In this document: positions 9,697 through 18,355 of the stretch, in pieces
Layout: the number at the start of each line of letters is the position of its first letter
Position numbering within the stretch: position 1 is the first letter of the stretch
Source: G963701675 sp963701675
Lineage (GTDB): Bacteria > Planctomycetota > Planctomycetia > Gemmatales > Gemmataceae
Direction: 5' to 3'
Assembly: GCA_963701675.1 (NCBI GenBank)
Contig: OY969623.1
Location: forward strand, 3,286,001 to 3,350,000
DNA: 64,000 bases
The notes under the pieces: model-generated
What the model saw: the letters and a program-made list of their open reading frames with translations, nothing else
What the model was told of the DNA's origin: nothing
Database searches by the model: none
Position numbers and translations under genes: made by a program

Positions 9697-10365
9697 GTGA
9701 AAGTTGCATTCATGTTAGTAGCGACGGCGTGGCTCGCGGGCGCCGACGACGGGAAGCCGGTCGCGGCACCCGCGCAGCCAGCCCAGCCCAAGGTCGTCGC
9801 GACGCCGGCGCCGGGATGGAACGGCGGCGGTTATGGGAGCGGGTGTTGTAGCACACCGAGTTGTGATTCGTGTTGCGAATCGGATTGTGGTCATCGCCAC
9901 GGACTTTTAAGCAAGCTCCGCGGCCTGTTCCATCGCAACAAAGACTGCTGTGATACGGGCTGTGACACGGGCTGCGGCCACGGCCATCACAAGTCCCATT
10001 CGAACTGCTGCCAGCCAGTTTGCCAACCCACTTGCGTGACGACTTGCAACGATTGCTGTGACGACGGTTGCGGCAAGCACCGCTTGTTCGGCAAGCTTCG
10101 CGGCCTGCTCAGCCGCTTCCATCACAAGAATGATTGCTGCGATGATGGCTGCAATACTTGCGGCAACGGCAGCTACGGCGGCGGCTACGCCGCTCCTTAC
10201 GGAGCACCGAGAGGCGCTGAGCCCATTCAGGGCCCCAAGGAACCGCCGAAGGCCATGCCGAGCGGCGCTCCCGCAAAGACATCACAGTTGAGCCCGGCTC
10301 CTCGGCTGGAACCAGCACCCGCCCCGAAGATCGGCTTCGGTAGCAACACCGGCAACGGCTTCTAA
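9697..10365 (+). CDS. Secreted Cys/His-rich repeat protein
   Basis: GTG 9697 follows GGGAGGA with a 6-nt gap; a TTG two codons earlier is less well placed. A signal peptide (VKVAFMLVATAWLAGA) leads into a mature protein with more than 25 cysteines, mostly as CC or CxxxC pairs, plus many His and Gly. Two copies of a module are visible: KLRGLFHRNKDCCDTGCDTGC and KLRGLLSRFHHKNDCCDDGC, each about 30 residues. The tail is Pro/Ala-rich. Such composition suggests metal binding or disulfide-linked surface material, by analogy only. The gene is closed by a strong terminator at 10391. Confidence 0.8.
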   Translation: MKVAFMLVATAWLAGADDGKPVAAPAQPAQPKVVATPAPGWNGGGYGSGCCSTPSCDSCCESDCGHRHGLLSKLRGLFHRNKDCCDTGCDTGCGHGHHKSHSNCCQPVCQPTCVTTCNDCCDDGCGKHRLFGKLRGLLSRFHHKNDCCDDGCNTCGNGSYGGGYAAPYGAPRGAEPIQGPKEPPKAMPSGAPAKTSQLSPAPRLEPAPAPKIGFGSNTGNGF

Positions 10366-10390
10366 TTGATTGGGTGAAGTGGTAAATGAT

Positions 10391-10435
10391 GAGAGGTGAG
10401 TGGTGTCACACACCACTCACCTCTCGTTTCTTTTT
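10391..10435 (+). terminator. Rho-independent terminator
   Basis: A perfect 16-bp stem (GAGAGGTGAGTGGTGT at 10391-10406 with its complement at 10410-10425), a 3-nt loop, then GTTTCTTTTT. It lies 26 bases after the Cys-rich gene. The reverse strand lacks a T-run, so it acts mainly on the + strand. Confidence 0.88.
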
Positions 10436-10443
10436 ACTGATGC

Positions 10444-11997
10444 CTAGTCTTGGTAGACCCGCGTGGCCATCATTTGAATCACGGGATCCGAGACACCCGC
10501 GCTGGTGAGTTTCGCCTTGAATCGAGCATCGCCGGCCGACGCCGCCGTCACGGTCACGCGATAGATCGCATCGGCGCCGGGGTCCAACTTCGGAAGCGGC
10601 TCAAAGACCACTTCCTTCCCTTCTTCCTTCGATCGTGCAGGACCGGATGCGTTCTTGTACATCATTTGATCCGGGATCACGGCCACGAGCTTGATGTCGG
10701 TCTCCGTTTTCGAGCCGTTGTTGATCACGCGGATCTCGTAACAAACTTCCGTTCCGACTTCGACCGGATTGTCGCTCTCCAGAATTTCGAGTGCGAGCGA
10801 GCTAAGACCTTCAACACGAGTAGTGATCTCGCTGTTAGCCTTCAGCCCCCGTGCGCCTAATGCCGTGAGTTTGTGGTGATGTTCGCCTGGCGAAACGGCG
10901 ACGACCTCTAACTTGACCTCCTTCGCCTGGCCCGGCGCAACCTCACCGAGCGACCAGGAGACGGTTTGGGCAGCGGAGTCCGGCAGGCCGCCATCGCTCG
11001 CGGCCTGGAACTTGAAGCCCGCAGGGATGACGTCCGTGAGCGTGACGTTGTGAGCAGTTCCATCACCTGGGTTGTGAACTTTGAACGAATAGACCGCCTT
11101 ACGATCCAGGTAACGCAACTTCGGCCCTGCCACCTGCACGTCTAGCTTTGGCATGGTGACGTTAAAGGTGCTGCGGTCACGTGCGCGAAGATCGCCCGCG
11201 CCATCAACCACGGCGTCGCATTTATGTTCCCCGCCGATTTTTGCAAGACATACGAGCCGAATCGTCCGGGCCTCGCGCGGCGGCAGATTTCCCACGTCGA
11301 AATCGATCTGTTTGCCCGCGGGATGCTCCAACCCGTCCGACAGTGTCGCATGAATCTTGACATTCTCGGCCATTCCGTCACCTGGATTACTAATCAGGAA
11401 CAAGAATGTCGCGGCATCGCCTACGCCTGACTTCTCAGGCGGAGTGATCTTCAGGGCGAGCTTCGGTTCGGTAACCTTGAGCTTCATCGCCGCCGAGCCG
11501 GTGAATGTTACCCACGAATTGCAGGCCAACTCGCCTCTGGTATCCGCGACCATTCGCACGAGGAGGTTTTTCTGCTGCTTCACCGCAAGTGTGCCGAGCT
11601 CCCACCAGATTACATCGTTTTCACTAGTCGCAGCGGGTTCGGTTTCCGTCACCCGGGCGCCGGCCGGAATCTGAACGCGAACGAGCACTTGTTGTGCTGC
11701 TGTGTTTCCCAGGTTCTTGACGGAAAGCGTGTACTCCGCCGGCCGCCCCGTTTGTACGTTGGTTGGGCCTATCCATTCCAAGCAAACCGCCGGCTCTTGC
11801 CGCACACTGGTATTGCCGGTCTGAGGCACTGTTTTATCGTTGGCTTCCTGCGACGGCGGCCGAAATGGCACTGTCGCGTCCGCGGGCTTCTCCTCGGTCG
11901 GCTGTGCGCCATCACCGTCGGCCAGCACCCAGACCGGAATCCCGACGAGAGCTATCCCAACTACCACCAAACCCGCAAGCACACGACGATGACTCAT
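10444..11997 (-). CDS. Secreted protein with four to five DUF11/OmcB-like repeats
   Basis: N-terminal signal/anchor (VLAGLVVVGIALVGIPVWVLA), a Pro/Thr-rich linker, then about four Ig-like DUF11 units of about 110 residues. Each is recognisable by a G..a.Y...V.N.G...A..V.......P pattern: YTLSVKNLGNTAAQQVLV, FLISNPGDGMAENVKI, YSFKVHNPGDGTAHNVTL and YEIRVINNGSKTETDIKL. DUF11 proteins are cell-envelope proteins in planctomycetes and chlamydiae. The gene is monocistronic with its own promoter at 12155-12182. Its ligand is unknown. Confidence 0.87.
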   Translation of the reverse strand: MSHRRVLAGLVVVGIALVGIPVWVLADGDGAQPTEEKPADATVPFRPPSQEANDKTVPQTGNTSVRQEPAVCLEWIGPTNVQTGRPAEYTLSVKNLGNTAAQQVLVRVQIPAGARVTETEPAATSENDVIWWELGTLAVKQQKNLLVRMVADTRGELACNSWVTFTGSAAMKLKVTEPKLALKITPPEKSGVGDAATFLFLISNPGDGMAENVKIHATLSDGLEHPAGKQIDFDVGNLPPREARTIRLVCLAKIGGEHKCDAVVDGAGDLRARDRSTFNVTMPKLDVQVAGPKLRYLDRKAVYSFKVHNPGDGTAHNVTLTDVIPAGFKFQAASDGGLPDSAAQTVSWSLGEVAPGQAKEVKLEVVAVSPGEHHHKLTALGARGLKANSEITTRVEGLSSLALEILESDNPVEVGTEVCYEIRVINNGSKTETDIKLVAVIPDQMMYKNASGPARSKEEGKEVVFEPLPKLDPGADAIYRVTVTAASAGDARFKAKLTSAGVSDPVIQMMATRVYQD

Positions 11998-12154
11998 CTT
12001 TCCATCCTCCCCGCGTCGGAACCGCCCGAGGTTCCATTCTGAATCCAGACAAAGTTCTCGATCCTCTTCTGTTTCCCCCTACCGCCCGGCGTGAAGCACG
12101 CCGCGCGCAGAACTCTTGAGTGGGAGAACTATGCATTGTTAAACGAGTCGCGGG

Positions 12155-12182
12155 ACTATAACGACATGTTTGGTCAGGTCAA
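12155..12182 (-). promoter_or_regulatory. Candidate sigma70-type promoter for the DUF11 gene
   Basis: On the minus strand: TTGACC (12182-12177), 16-bp spacer, TATAGT (12160-12155), about 150 bases upstream of the start at 11997. Confidence 0.6.
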
Positions 12183-12236
12183 GCGGAACTGTAGGAATTG
12201 ACGGAATGTGCCATCGATTGGACCCGCAGGTGCATT

Positions 12237-13019
12237 TCAATGAGAAGCCCACGGCGCCGGGAGCTTGGCAAAGAACGCTTCAAGGCCTTGTTGACATTCG
12301 TCGGTCATTCGCGGCTCGGCGCTCGCGTCGGCGGTTTCTTCTACGGATAGCGCCTGGCGGGAGAATCTCTTTAGCAAGTCCTTCGTGGTTGCTAACGCCA
12401 TCGGCCCGCCCTCGCCGAGCGCCACGGCGACGTGGTGAGCGCGCTCCATGAGATTCTGCGCCGCGACCACTTCGTTGATCATGCCCGTGCGGCAGGCGTC
12501 GGCGGCATCAATGAGTTCTCCCGTGAGAAGCATGTAGCGAGCGATGCGCTCGCCGACGTGCCGCAGCAAGTGTGGCATCACCATCGCTGCGACCAATCCT
12601 CGACGCACTTCGGGATATCCCAACTTCGCCTCGGGCACGGCGATGGCCAGGTCGCACACGGTGACAAGTCCGGCGCCGCCGGCAACGGCCGTCCCGTTGA
12701 CGGCTGCGATTGTCGGCTTTGGCAACGAGTATATTCGGTCAAAAAGTCGGGCCAACCGATGAGCGTTTCCCCAAATCTCCTGTCGTTCCCGCTTGGCTTG
12801 AGATTCCTGAAGTTCAACCAAGTCCATTCCTGCGCAAAACGCCTTGCCTGCGCCAGTCAGGATGACACACCGAACTCCCGAATCGCCTTCCGCACGCTCG
12901 AACGCACCGTGGAGAGAGTCGATGAGTTCTTGGTTCAGCGCATTGCGCTGATTCGGACGGTTCATCGTCAGAATCACCGCGGGGGGCCGGGGCTCGTAAA
13001 GTACCAACTCGTCTTTCAT
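12237..13019 (-). CDS. Enoyl-CoA hydratase/isomerase family protein
   Basis: Crotonase fold, 260 residues. Visible motifs: NRPNQRNALNQELIDSL, the oxyanion-hole segment GAGKAFCAGMDLVEL, and the second oxyanion/hexapeptide segment AAVNGTAVAGGAGLVTVCDLAI. The catalytic acid region reads GYPEVRRGLVAAMV. It is the last gene of a three-gene operon whose stops and starts overlap (ATGA at 13016-13019). With the AtuA-type partners, a role in branched-chain or terpenoid acyl-CoA breakdown is likely, for example hydration of a methylglutaconyl- or geranyl-CoA-type intermediate. The exact substrate cannot be told. Confidence 0.9.
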   Translation of the reverse strand: MKDELVLYEPRPPAVILTMNRPNQRNALNQELIDSLHGAFERAEGDSGVRCVILTGAGKAFCAGMDLVELQESQAKRERQEIWGNAHRLARLFDRIYSLPKPTIAAVNGTAVAGGAGLVTVCDLAIAVPEAKLGYPEVRRGLVAAMVMPHLLRHVGERIARYMLLTGELIDAADACRTGMINEVVAAQNLMERAHHVAVALGEGGPMALATTKDLLKRFSRQALSVEETADASAEPRMTDECQQGLEAFFAKLPAPWASH

Positions 13020-13390
13020 CCGTGACCCCCATCCATCGGACGCGTCATCGCGTCGAGATTCGCCGGCCGTTCTATTTCCATTTGAAGAAGTGCAAGTGCA
13101 TACGTTTTGCCCTGCGTATCGACACGAAGCGATCGGCTCGCGCCGCCGGCGAGGACATCATAAAGCAGGAAGTTGTACGCCATGAGGTTTGGCGCTTGAA
13201 ATCGAACAACCCGAGATGGACTCAACGGTCGAAAGTACTCCGCGACGACCTCGGCCGTGAGCTTCGATTCAAGCCAATCGTAGCCCGACCGTGTGTAGGC
13301 GATAATGGCGACGTTTGCGTGGTTTCCTTTGTCGCCGCTTCGCCCATGTGCGATCGCGCATAGCGGAACGGTTTCTTTGGCGCCAGTCAT
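13016..13390 (-). CDS. AtuA-like ferredoxin-fold protein (C-terminal AtuA partner)
   Basis: A 124-residue protein with the family signature IAHGRSGDKGNHANVAIIAY near the N-terminus and ALALLQMEIERP near the end. In many bacteria this domain is fused to, or encoded right beside, a DUF1446/AtuA domain. Here it is separate and overlaps both neighbours by 4 bases, so a stoichiometric complex with the 13387-14754 product is likely. The biochemical role of the pair has not been established; in pseudomonads it belongs to acyclic terpene use. Confidence 0.85.
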   Translation of the reverse strand: MTGAKETVPLCAIAHGRSGDKGNHANVAIIAYTRSGYDWLESKLTAEVVAEYFRPLSPSRVVRFQAPNLMAYNFLLYDVLAGGASRSLRVDTQGKTYALALLQMEIERPANLDAMTRPMDGGHG

Positions 13391-14754
13391 TTCCTCGTTC
13401 CCTGATAGATCTCAACACGTGGCTTAACGGCCGACTTTGCGATAAGGGCCGGCCAATAACTGAAGATTTCCCGAACCGGCGGACGGCCGCCGGTGTAACC
13501 GGTGGTTCCTGGAAGGCCGGAGCAAACCGGTGGCGCCATCTCCTTGGCGAAACGTTCAACGATTTTGCGCCGTGCATCGCGGACGCTGACACGTAGCACG
13601 ACTTCCGGCACATCCGAATGAGGCGGCACAACTCCGGGAACACATTCCCCGACGCCCAAGCACTCAATGTTACTGTGCTGAGGTTTCATCCCGCAGCGTT
13701 CTAGGCGAGCCAGAATCATTTCTCCGGTCTGGCGGGCCTTGGACATTGCATCCGGTCCGAAAATGGTCAGGGTTCCCGACGACATGAAACCATCGCGGTA
13801 TGCGATTGAAACTTTGTAGGTGTCGGTCGCCGGAGAGCCGCGGGAACCATTGACTGTTACGGTGTCCCGCCCGCTGTCCGCCAAGGAGACGCTTGTGAAG
13901 TCGGCAACAACGTCGGGTGTCATGTAGGCAGCCGGGTCGCCGACCTCATAGAGAAGTTGCTCGGTGACGGTTTCCGTGTTCACTCTGCCACCGCTTTGGG
14001 GAGGCTTGGTGATCTGGATGACGCCTTCTGCATTGATTTCCGCAATTGGGTAGCCGACGTTTGCCATGTCCGGCGCATCCTTCCAGTTACACCATAATCC
14101 GCCGGTGACTTGCGCTCCGCACTCGATCAAGTGGCCGGCCACTGTGCCGGCGGCGAGGCTGTCCCATTGGTCCCACGCCCAGCCAAGCTCGAAGACGGCG
14201 GGGCCGACGGTCAGCGATGCGTCGGCAACTCGACCGGTGATAACCAGCGAAGCACCCATACGCAGTGCTTCTGCAATCGGACGCGCACCCAGGTAAGCGT
14301 TTGTACTTACCACTTTGTCTCGAATTGATGTGAGCGGCTCGCCGGAGTCCATATGCGATAAAAGATCTCCGCGTTCAATCAATTGGTCGAGATCCCCATG
14401 AAGATTGTCACCGTCGACGGTAGCGATACGTCGATCAGTCAACCCGGCTATTTCCAGGATGGCGGCCGCCTTCGCCGCGCAAGCTGACGGGTTCATGCCG
14501 CCGGCGTTGGTGATGATCTTCAGTTGTGGTTGGGTTCGAAGTATGGGCGTCAGACTTTCCAATACATCAAGAAAATCGGTTGCGTATCCAGCCTGCGGGT
14601 CGCGCTGCCGTTGGAGCGCAAGAATCGACATCGTCAGTTCAGCGAGATACTCCAAGGTGAGGTAGTCCAGCCGGCCGCTCCGTGCCAATAGAAGCGGAGC
14701 GTCCACATTGTCGCCCCAGAAGCCACAGCCGTTTCCGATGCGAATGGACTTCAC
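13387..14754 (-). CDS. AtuA-type acyclic terpene utilisation protein (DUF1446)
   Basis: 455 residues beginning IRIGNGCGFWGDN, the family start. Further signature segments: YLAELTMSILALQR, IITNAGGMNP, VITGRVADASLTVGPA and GVIQITKPPQSGGRVN. It starts at GTG 14754 and is first in the operon with the AtuA-like small subunit and an enoyl-CoA hydratase. The family is known from acyclic terpene and leucine/isovalerate catabolism clusters, but the reaction is undefined. No biotin carboxylase or acyl-CoA dehydrogenase lies in the window. Confidence 0.9.
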   Translation of the reverse strand: MKSIRIGNGCGFWGDNVDAPLLLARSGRLDYLTLEYLAELTMSILALQRQRDPQAGYATDFLDVLESLTPILRTQPQLKIITNAGGMNPSACAAKAAAILEIAGLTDRRIATVDGDNLHGDLDQLIERGDLLSHMDSGEPLTSIRDKVVSTNAYLGARPIAEALRMGASLVITGRVADASLTVGPAVFELGWAWDQWDSLAAGTVAGHLIECGAQVTGGLWCNWKDAPDMANVGYPIAEINAEGVIQITKPPQSGGRVNTETVTEQLLYEVGDPAAYMTPDVVADFTSVSLADSGRDTVTVNGSRGSPATDTYKVSIAYRDGFMSSGTLTIFGPDAMSKARQTGEMILARLERCGMKPQHSNIECLGVGECVPGVVPPHSDVPEVVLRVSVRDARRKIVERFAKEMAPPVCSGLPGTTGYTGGRPPVREIFSYWPALIAKSAVKPRVEIYQGTRK

Positions 14755-14801
14755 GTGGCTTGTTCCGTTCTCATCATGTTCTCATCGGTCGAATAGATTA
14801 T

Positions 14802-14829
14802 TTGACTACGGCCCGACTCAAGTTACAAT
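14802..14829 (+). promoter_or_regulatory. Candidate sigma70-type promoter for the second kinase gene
   Basis: TTGACT (14802-14807), 16-bp spacer, TACAAT (14824-14829). This predicts an untranslated leader of about 110 bases before the ATG at 14948. Confidence 0.6.
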
Positions 14830-14947
14830 AGGTGCCACGATAGTGCAGTGGCATTGCGCGCCAGCTTGCGTGTGCCACACATTGCGAGTTACGCGGTGTG
14901 CAGCATCTGTCGGGGGTTCCTGCTTACTGTACCACTTTCGGTGAGCC

Positions 14948-17900
14948 ATGTTGGATGAGCGGACTTTTGCCGAGCCGCCCCCGAACAAGAAAAACCACCT
15001 CGCCGCCGACACAGGAAGTATAACGGTTGTCATCGACAACGGTCATGCGGCGACCAATGGCGATGCGCCTGCTGGTTCTCCGCCTGCCATTCCGGGCTAC
15101 GAGATTCTCGGCCTACTCGGCCGCGGCGCCAAGGGAGTAGTCTACCAGGCGCGGCAACTCCAGCTAAACCGTCTCGTCGCGTTGAAAATGATCCTCGCCG
15201 GACCGCACGCGTCCATTAGCGATGTGTTGCGTTTCATGGGTGAAGCGGAAGCCGTCGCCCACCTTCATCATCCCAACATTGTTCAGATTCACGAGGTCAA
15301 TCAACACGACGGCTTACCTTACTTCGTGCTGGAGTATATCGACGGCGGCAGTCTTCAACAAAAAATGCGCGGCGCGCCCGTTGCTCCCGCTGAAGCCGCC
15401 CAACTGCTCGAAACGCTGGCACGTGCGACACACGCCGCCCACGAAGCAGGCATCGTGCACCGCGATCTCAAGCCCGGCAATGTGCTTCTCACGGTTTCCG
15501 GACAACCGAAGATCACCGACTTCGGACTAGCCAAACGCCTTGAACCTGGGAATAGCCTTACCGGTTCGAAAGACGTTTTGGGTACGCCGAGTTACATGGC
15601 GCCGGAACAGGCAGACGGCATGGGCGGCAAGGTAGGACCACGCTCCGATGTCTACGCTCTCGGGGCGATTCTGTATGAGCTTCTGACGGGCCGGCCACCC
15701 TTCCGGGGCGTTACCACCATGGACACGCTCCGTCAGGTGGTCAGCGAGGAACCCGTTCCGCCGCGACGTTTGCAGCCCAAGGTTCCGCCGGACTTGGAAA
15801 CCATCTGCCTCAAGGCGCTTGGCAAGGAGCCGAATCGTCGTTACGCCACGGCGGCAGATTTGGCGGATGATCTCCACCGCTACATCCGCCGTGAACCGAT
15901 CAAGGCGCGGCCGGCAAGTGCGGTAGAGCGAATATGGCGGTGGATGCGGCGGAATCCCGTTATCGCCTCGTTGCTGATGCTCACCATTTTCAGCATCGTT
16001 CTCGGATTCTTGCTCGTTTTTAAGGCGTATCGGAGTGAAAGCTGGCAACGGCATCGTGCGGAAATCCGCCTCGCGGACAAAGAGCTCACCACAGGGATAA
16101 CTCTGTCTGAGCAAGGCAATCCACACGACGGACAGCTCTGGATGGCACGCGCACTGCGCCACGTCCCGCCAGGCGCCCACGACCTGGAGCGCACCATTCG
16201 TATCAGCATGGGGACTTGGCGAGCACAGCTTCATCAATTGGAAGCGATCTTTCAACTGCCCGGAAATGACAGCGCTCCCATTCCGGACCTCTACGTGGGA
16301 CGCCTCCGTAAGGCCATTCCGGTCAATACGGTGGCATACAGCAGTGATGGAAAGTATGTACTCACCGGCGGCTTCGGCGGATTTGCCGCACGCCTCTGGC
16401 AAGTCGATGGCGGCCAACCCGTCCGTTCGTTCTTACACGACGGCCCGGTTCTCACGGTGGCGTGCAGTCCCGACGGCCGTTACGTCTTGACGGGTTCACA
16501 GAAAAAGACAACAGGGGAGGAAGCTCAGCGAGGCGTGGCAACGCTGTGGAATCTGAACACAGGCGAAGAAGTCCGTTCGTTCCCGCATTCGCTACCGGTG
16601 TTCGCGGTCGCCTTTAGTCCCGACGGGAGAAAGATTCTGACCGGCGGAAGAAGCGGCGAGGTATATCTGTGGGACGTTGAGACTGGCAAACAGCTCGGCT
16701 CTTTCCCGCATTCGGTTCCCATTCGTTCCCTTGCCTTCCATCCCGACGGAAACATCTTTGCGACGGCGCCGGGCGAGTCGCCGGAACACAAGGATAACAG
16801 CGTCCGGATATGGGACATCCGGACGGGAGAAATGATCGTAGAGCCGCTGCACCATCGTGGCCCGGTCCACGCCGTCGCGTTCTCGCCGAACGGCAAAGTT
16901 CTCGCCACCGCATGCAGCGACCGGGCGGCATACTTATGGCGGACGAACCGGTTTGCCGCGTTTGGCCTTCCACTTTGGCACGACGAGGCGGTGACTTGTG
17001 TCGTTTTCAGCCCGGATGGAAAAACCATTCTCACCGGCAGCCGTGATCGCACGGTGCGCGCCTGGGATGCCGACACCGGAAAGCAGCGTGGCGCCCCGCT
17101 CTTGCATCAGGACGAAGTCTTTGCCGTCGCGTACAGCCGCGACAATCAGTCCGTATTGGTCGGCTGCCGCGATGGTTCTGCACGTCGCTGGCGCGTGCTG
17201 CCGCACAAACCCGCGCCGCCGGCTTTCCTGCATAATGACTCCGTGTTGGCCGTAGCCATCAGTCCAAACGACGAGATCGTGGCCACCGGATCGCGCGACG
17301 GTGTTTTCGATCTTTGGAACGCAAGTACGGGCTCCTGGATTCATCCGAGCGGGGCGCAACATTCGGGAGCCGTGGTTTCAATCCGATTTAGCCGGAATGG
17401 CCAACATGTCTTATCCGTCAGCGATGACGCAAAGGTGATGATTTGGGATCCGGTCGCGGCGAGGCATTTACAGACATTGAAGCATCCCGGAAAGATTCGC
17501 ACTGCGGTTTTCAGTCCGGATGGAAAGTTCGTCGCCACGGGATGCGAAGATGGCCAAACTCGGTTATGGGAAGTCGAGTCGGGCAAGCTCGTGTGGAACG
17601 CCAGACATCGACAAGGGGTAAAGGCAGTCGCGTTCGATGCAATTGGGAGCATATTGTTCGCGGCAAGCGAGGACGGACAGGCGTGCGGCTGGGACGTGGC
17701 CACCGGTCAGATGAATGGCACTCCGATGGAACACGGCCGAGGAATCGATTCGCTGGCAGTAAGCGCGGACGGTCAAACGATGCTGACGGGCTGTGTGGAT
17801 GGTACGGCCTGGCTTTGGAATCTCTCTACCCGTAAGTCCCGACAACTTTCGCCGTCTCACCGTAGCGCGGTTCACATTGTCGCATTCACTAACTCGGGAA

Positions 17901-18355
17901 ACACCGCCCTTACGTGCAGTATGGACGGGTTGGCACGGCTCTGGACGGTCGAATCCGGAAGGCCCATTGGCTTACCGTTGCAGCACCAACCGGTAGTCTT
18001 GACTGCGGTATTCAGTCCCGACGGCTCCCTGGTGCTTGTAGGCAGTCAGGATCACAAAGCCTATCTGTGGTCCGCAGAAACGGGCAAACCGATTGGTCCA
18101 CCGCTTGCGCACAAAGGGCCCGTGAGTGCGGCAGCGTTCAACTCCGCTGGAACAACCATTCTCACCGGTAGCTACGATCGTTCCGCGCGGATGTGGGAAT
18201 TGCCGCCTCCGGTGGAAGGAGCAGCCGCTGACGTGGAATTGCACCTGGCCGTTTTCCTGGGCGCCGAGCTCGATGACACAGGCGGCCTCAATTTCCTCAG
18301 CGCCGATGAATGGAAGGATCGTTGTGGTCAGTGGAACGCGCGGGTCAAGCGTTAG
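14948..18355 (+). CDS. Membrane-anchored Ser/Thr protein kinase with WD40 repeats
   Basis: 1135 residues. The kinase domain spans about 51-320: glycine loop GRGAKGVVY, VALK lysine at 80, HRDLKPGNVLL at 171, DFG at 191 and GTPSYMAPEQ. The membrane helix (PVIASLLMLTIFSIVLGFLL) is near residue 335. About 70 residues of helical linker follow, then 13-14 WD40-like blades, many with AFSPDG and HxGPV repeats. The glycine loop has AKG instead of the usual xMG, which is mild. Unlike the kinase at 207, it has its own promoter and no sigma factor beside it. Its TAG stop interlocks with the TAA of the convergent RFAP synthase (TTAG). Confidence 0.95.
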   Translation: MLDERTFAEPPPNKKNHLAADTGSITVVIDNGHAATNGDAPAGSPPAIPGYEILGLLGRGAKGVVYQARQLQLNRLVALKMILAGPHASISDVLRFMGEAEAVAHLHHPNIVQIHEVNQHDGLPYFVLEYIDGGSLQQKMRGAPVAPAEAAQLLETLARATHAAHEAGIVHRDLKPGNVLLTVSGQPKITDFGLAKRLEPGNSLTGSKDVLGTPSYMAPEQADGMGGKVGPRSDVYALGAILYELLTGRPPFRGVTTMDTLRQVVSEEPVPPRRLQPKVPPDLETICLKALGKEPNRRYATAADLADDLHRYIRREPIKARPASAVERIWRWMRRNPVIASLLMLTIFSIVLGFLLVFKAYRSESWQRHRAEIRLADKELTTGITLSEQGNPHDGQLWMARALRHVPPGAHDLERTIRISMGTWRAQLHQLEAIFQLPGNDSAPIPDLYVGRLRKAIPVNTVAYSSDGKYVLTGGFGGFAARLWQVDGGQPVRSFLHDGPVLTVACSPDGRYVLTGSQKKTTGEEAQRGVATLWNLNTGEEVRSFPHSLPVFAVAFSPDGRKILTGGRSGEVYLWDVETGKQLGSFPHSVPIRSLAFHPDGNIFATAPGESPEHKDNSVRIWDIRTGEMIVEPLHHRGPVHAVAFSPNGKVLATACSDRAAYLWRTNRFAAFGLPLWHDEAVTCVVFSPDGKTILTGSRDRTVRAWDADTGKQRGAPLLHQDEVFAVAYSRDNQSVLVGCRDGSARRWRVLPHKPAPPAFLHNDSVLAVAISPNDEIVATGSRDGVFDLWNASTGSWIHPSGAQHSGAVVSIRFSRNGQHVLSVSDDAKVMIWDPVAARHLQTLKHPGKIRTAVFSPDGKFVATGCEDGQTRLWEVESGKLVWNARHRQGVKAVAFDAIGSILFAASEDGQACGWDVATGQMNGTPMEHGRGIDSLAVSADGQTMLTGCVDGTAWLWNLSTRKSRQLSPSHRSAVHIVAFTNSGNTALTCSMDGLARLWTVESGRPIGLPLQHQPVVLTAVFSPDGSLVLVGSQDHKAYLWSAETGKPIGPPLAHKGPVSAAAFNSAGTTILTGSYDRSARMWELPPPVEGAAADVELHLAVFLGAELDDTGGLNFLSADEWKDRCGQWNARVKR

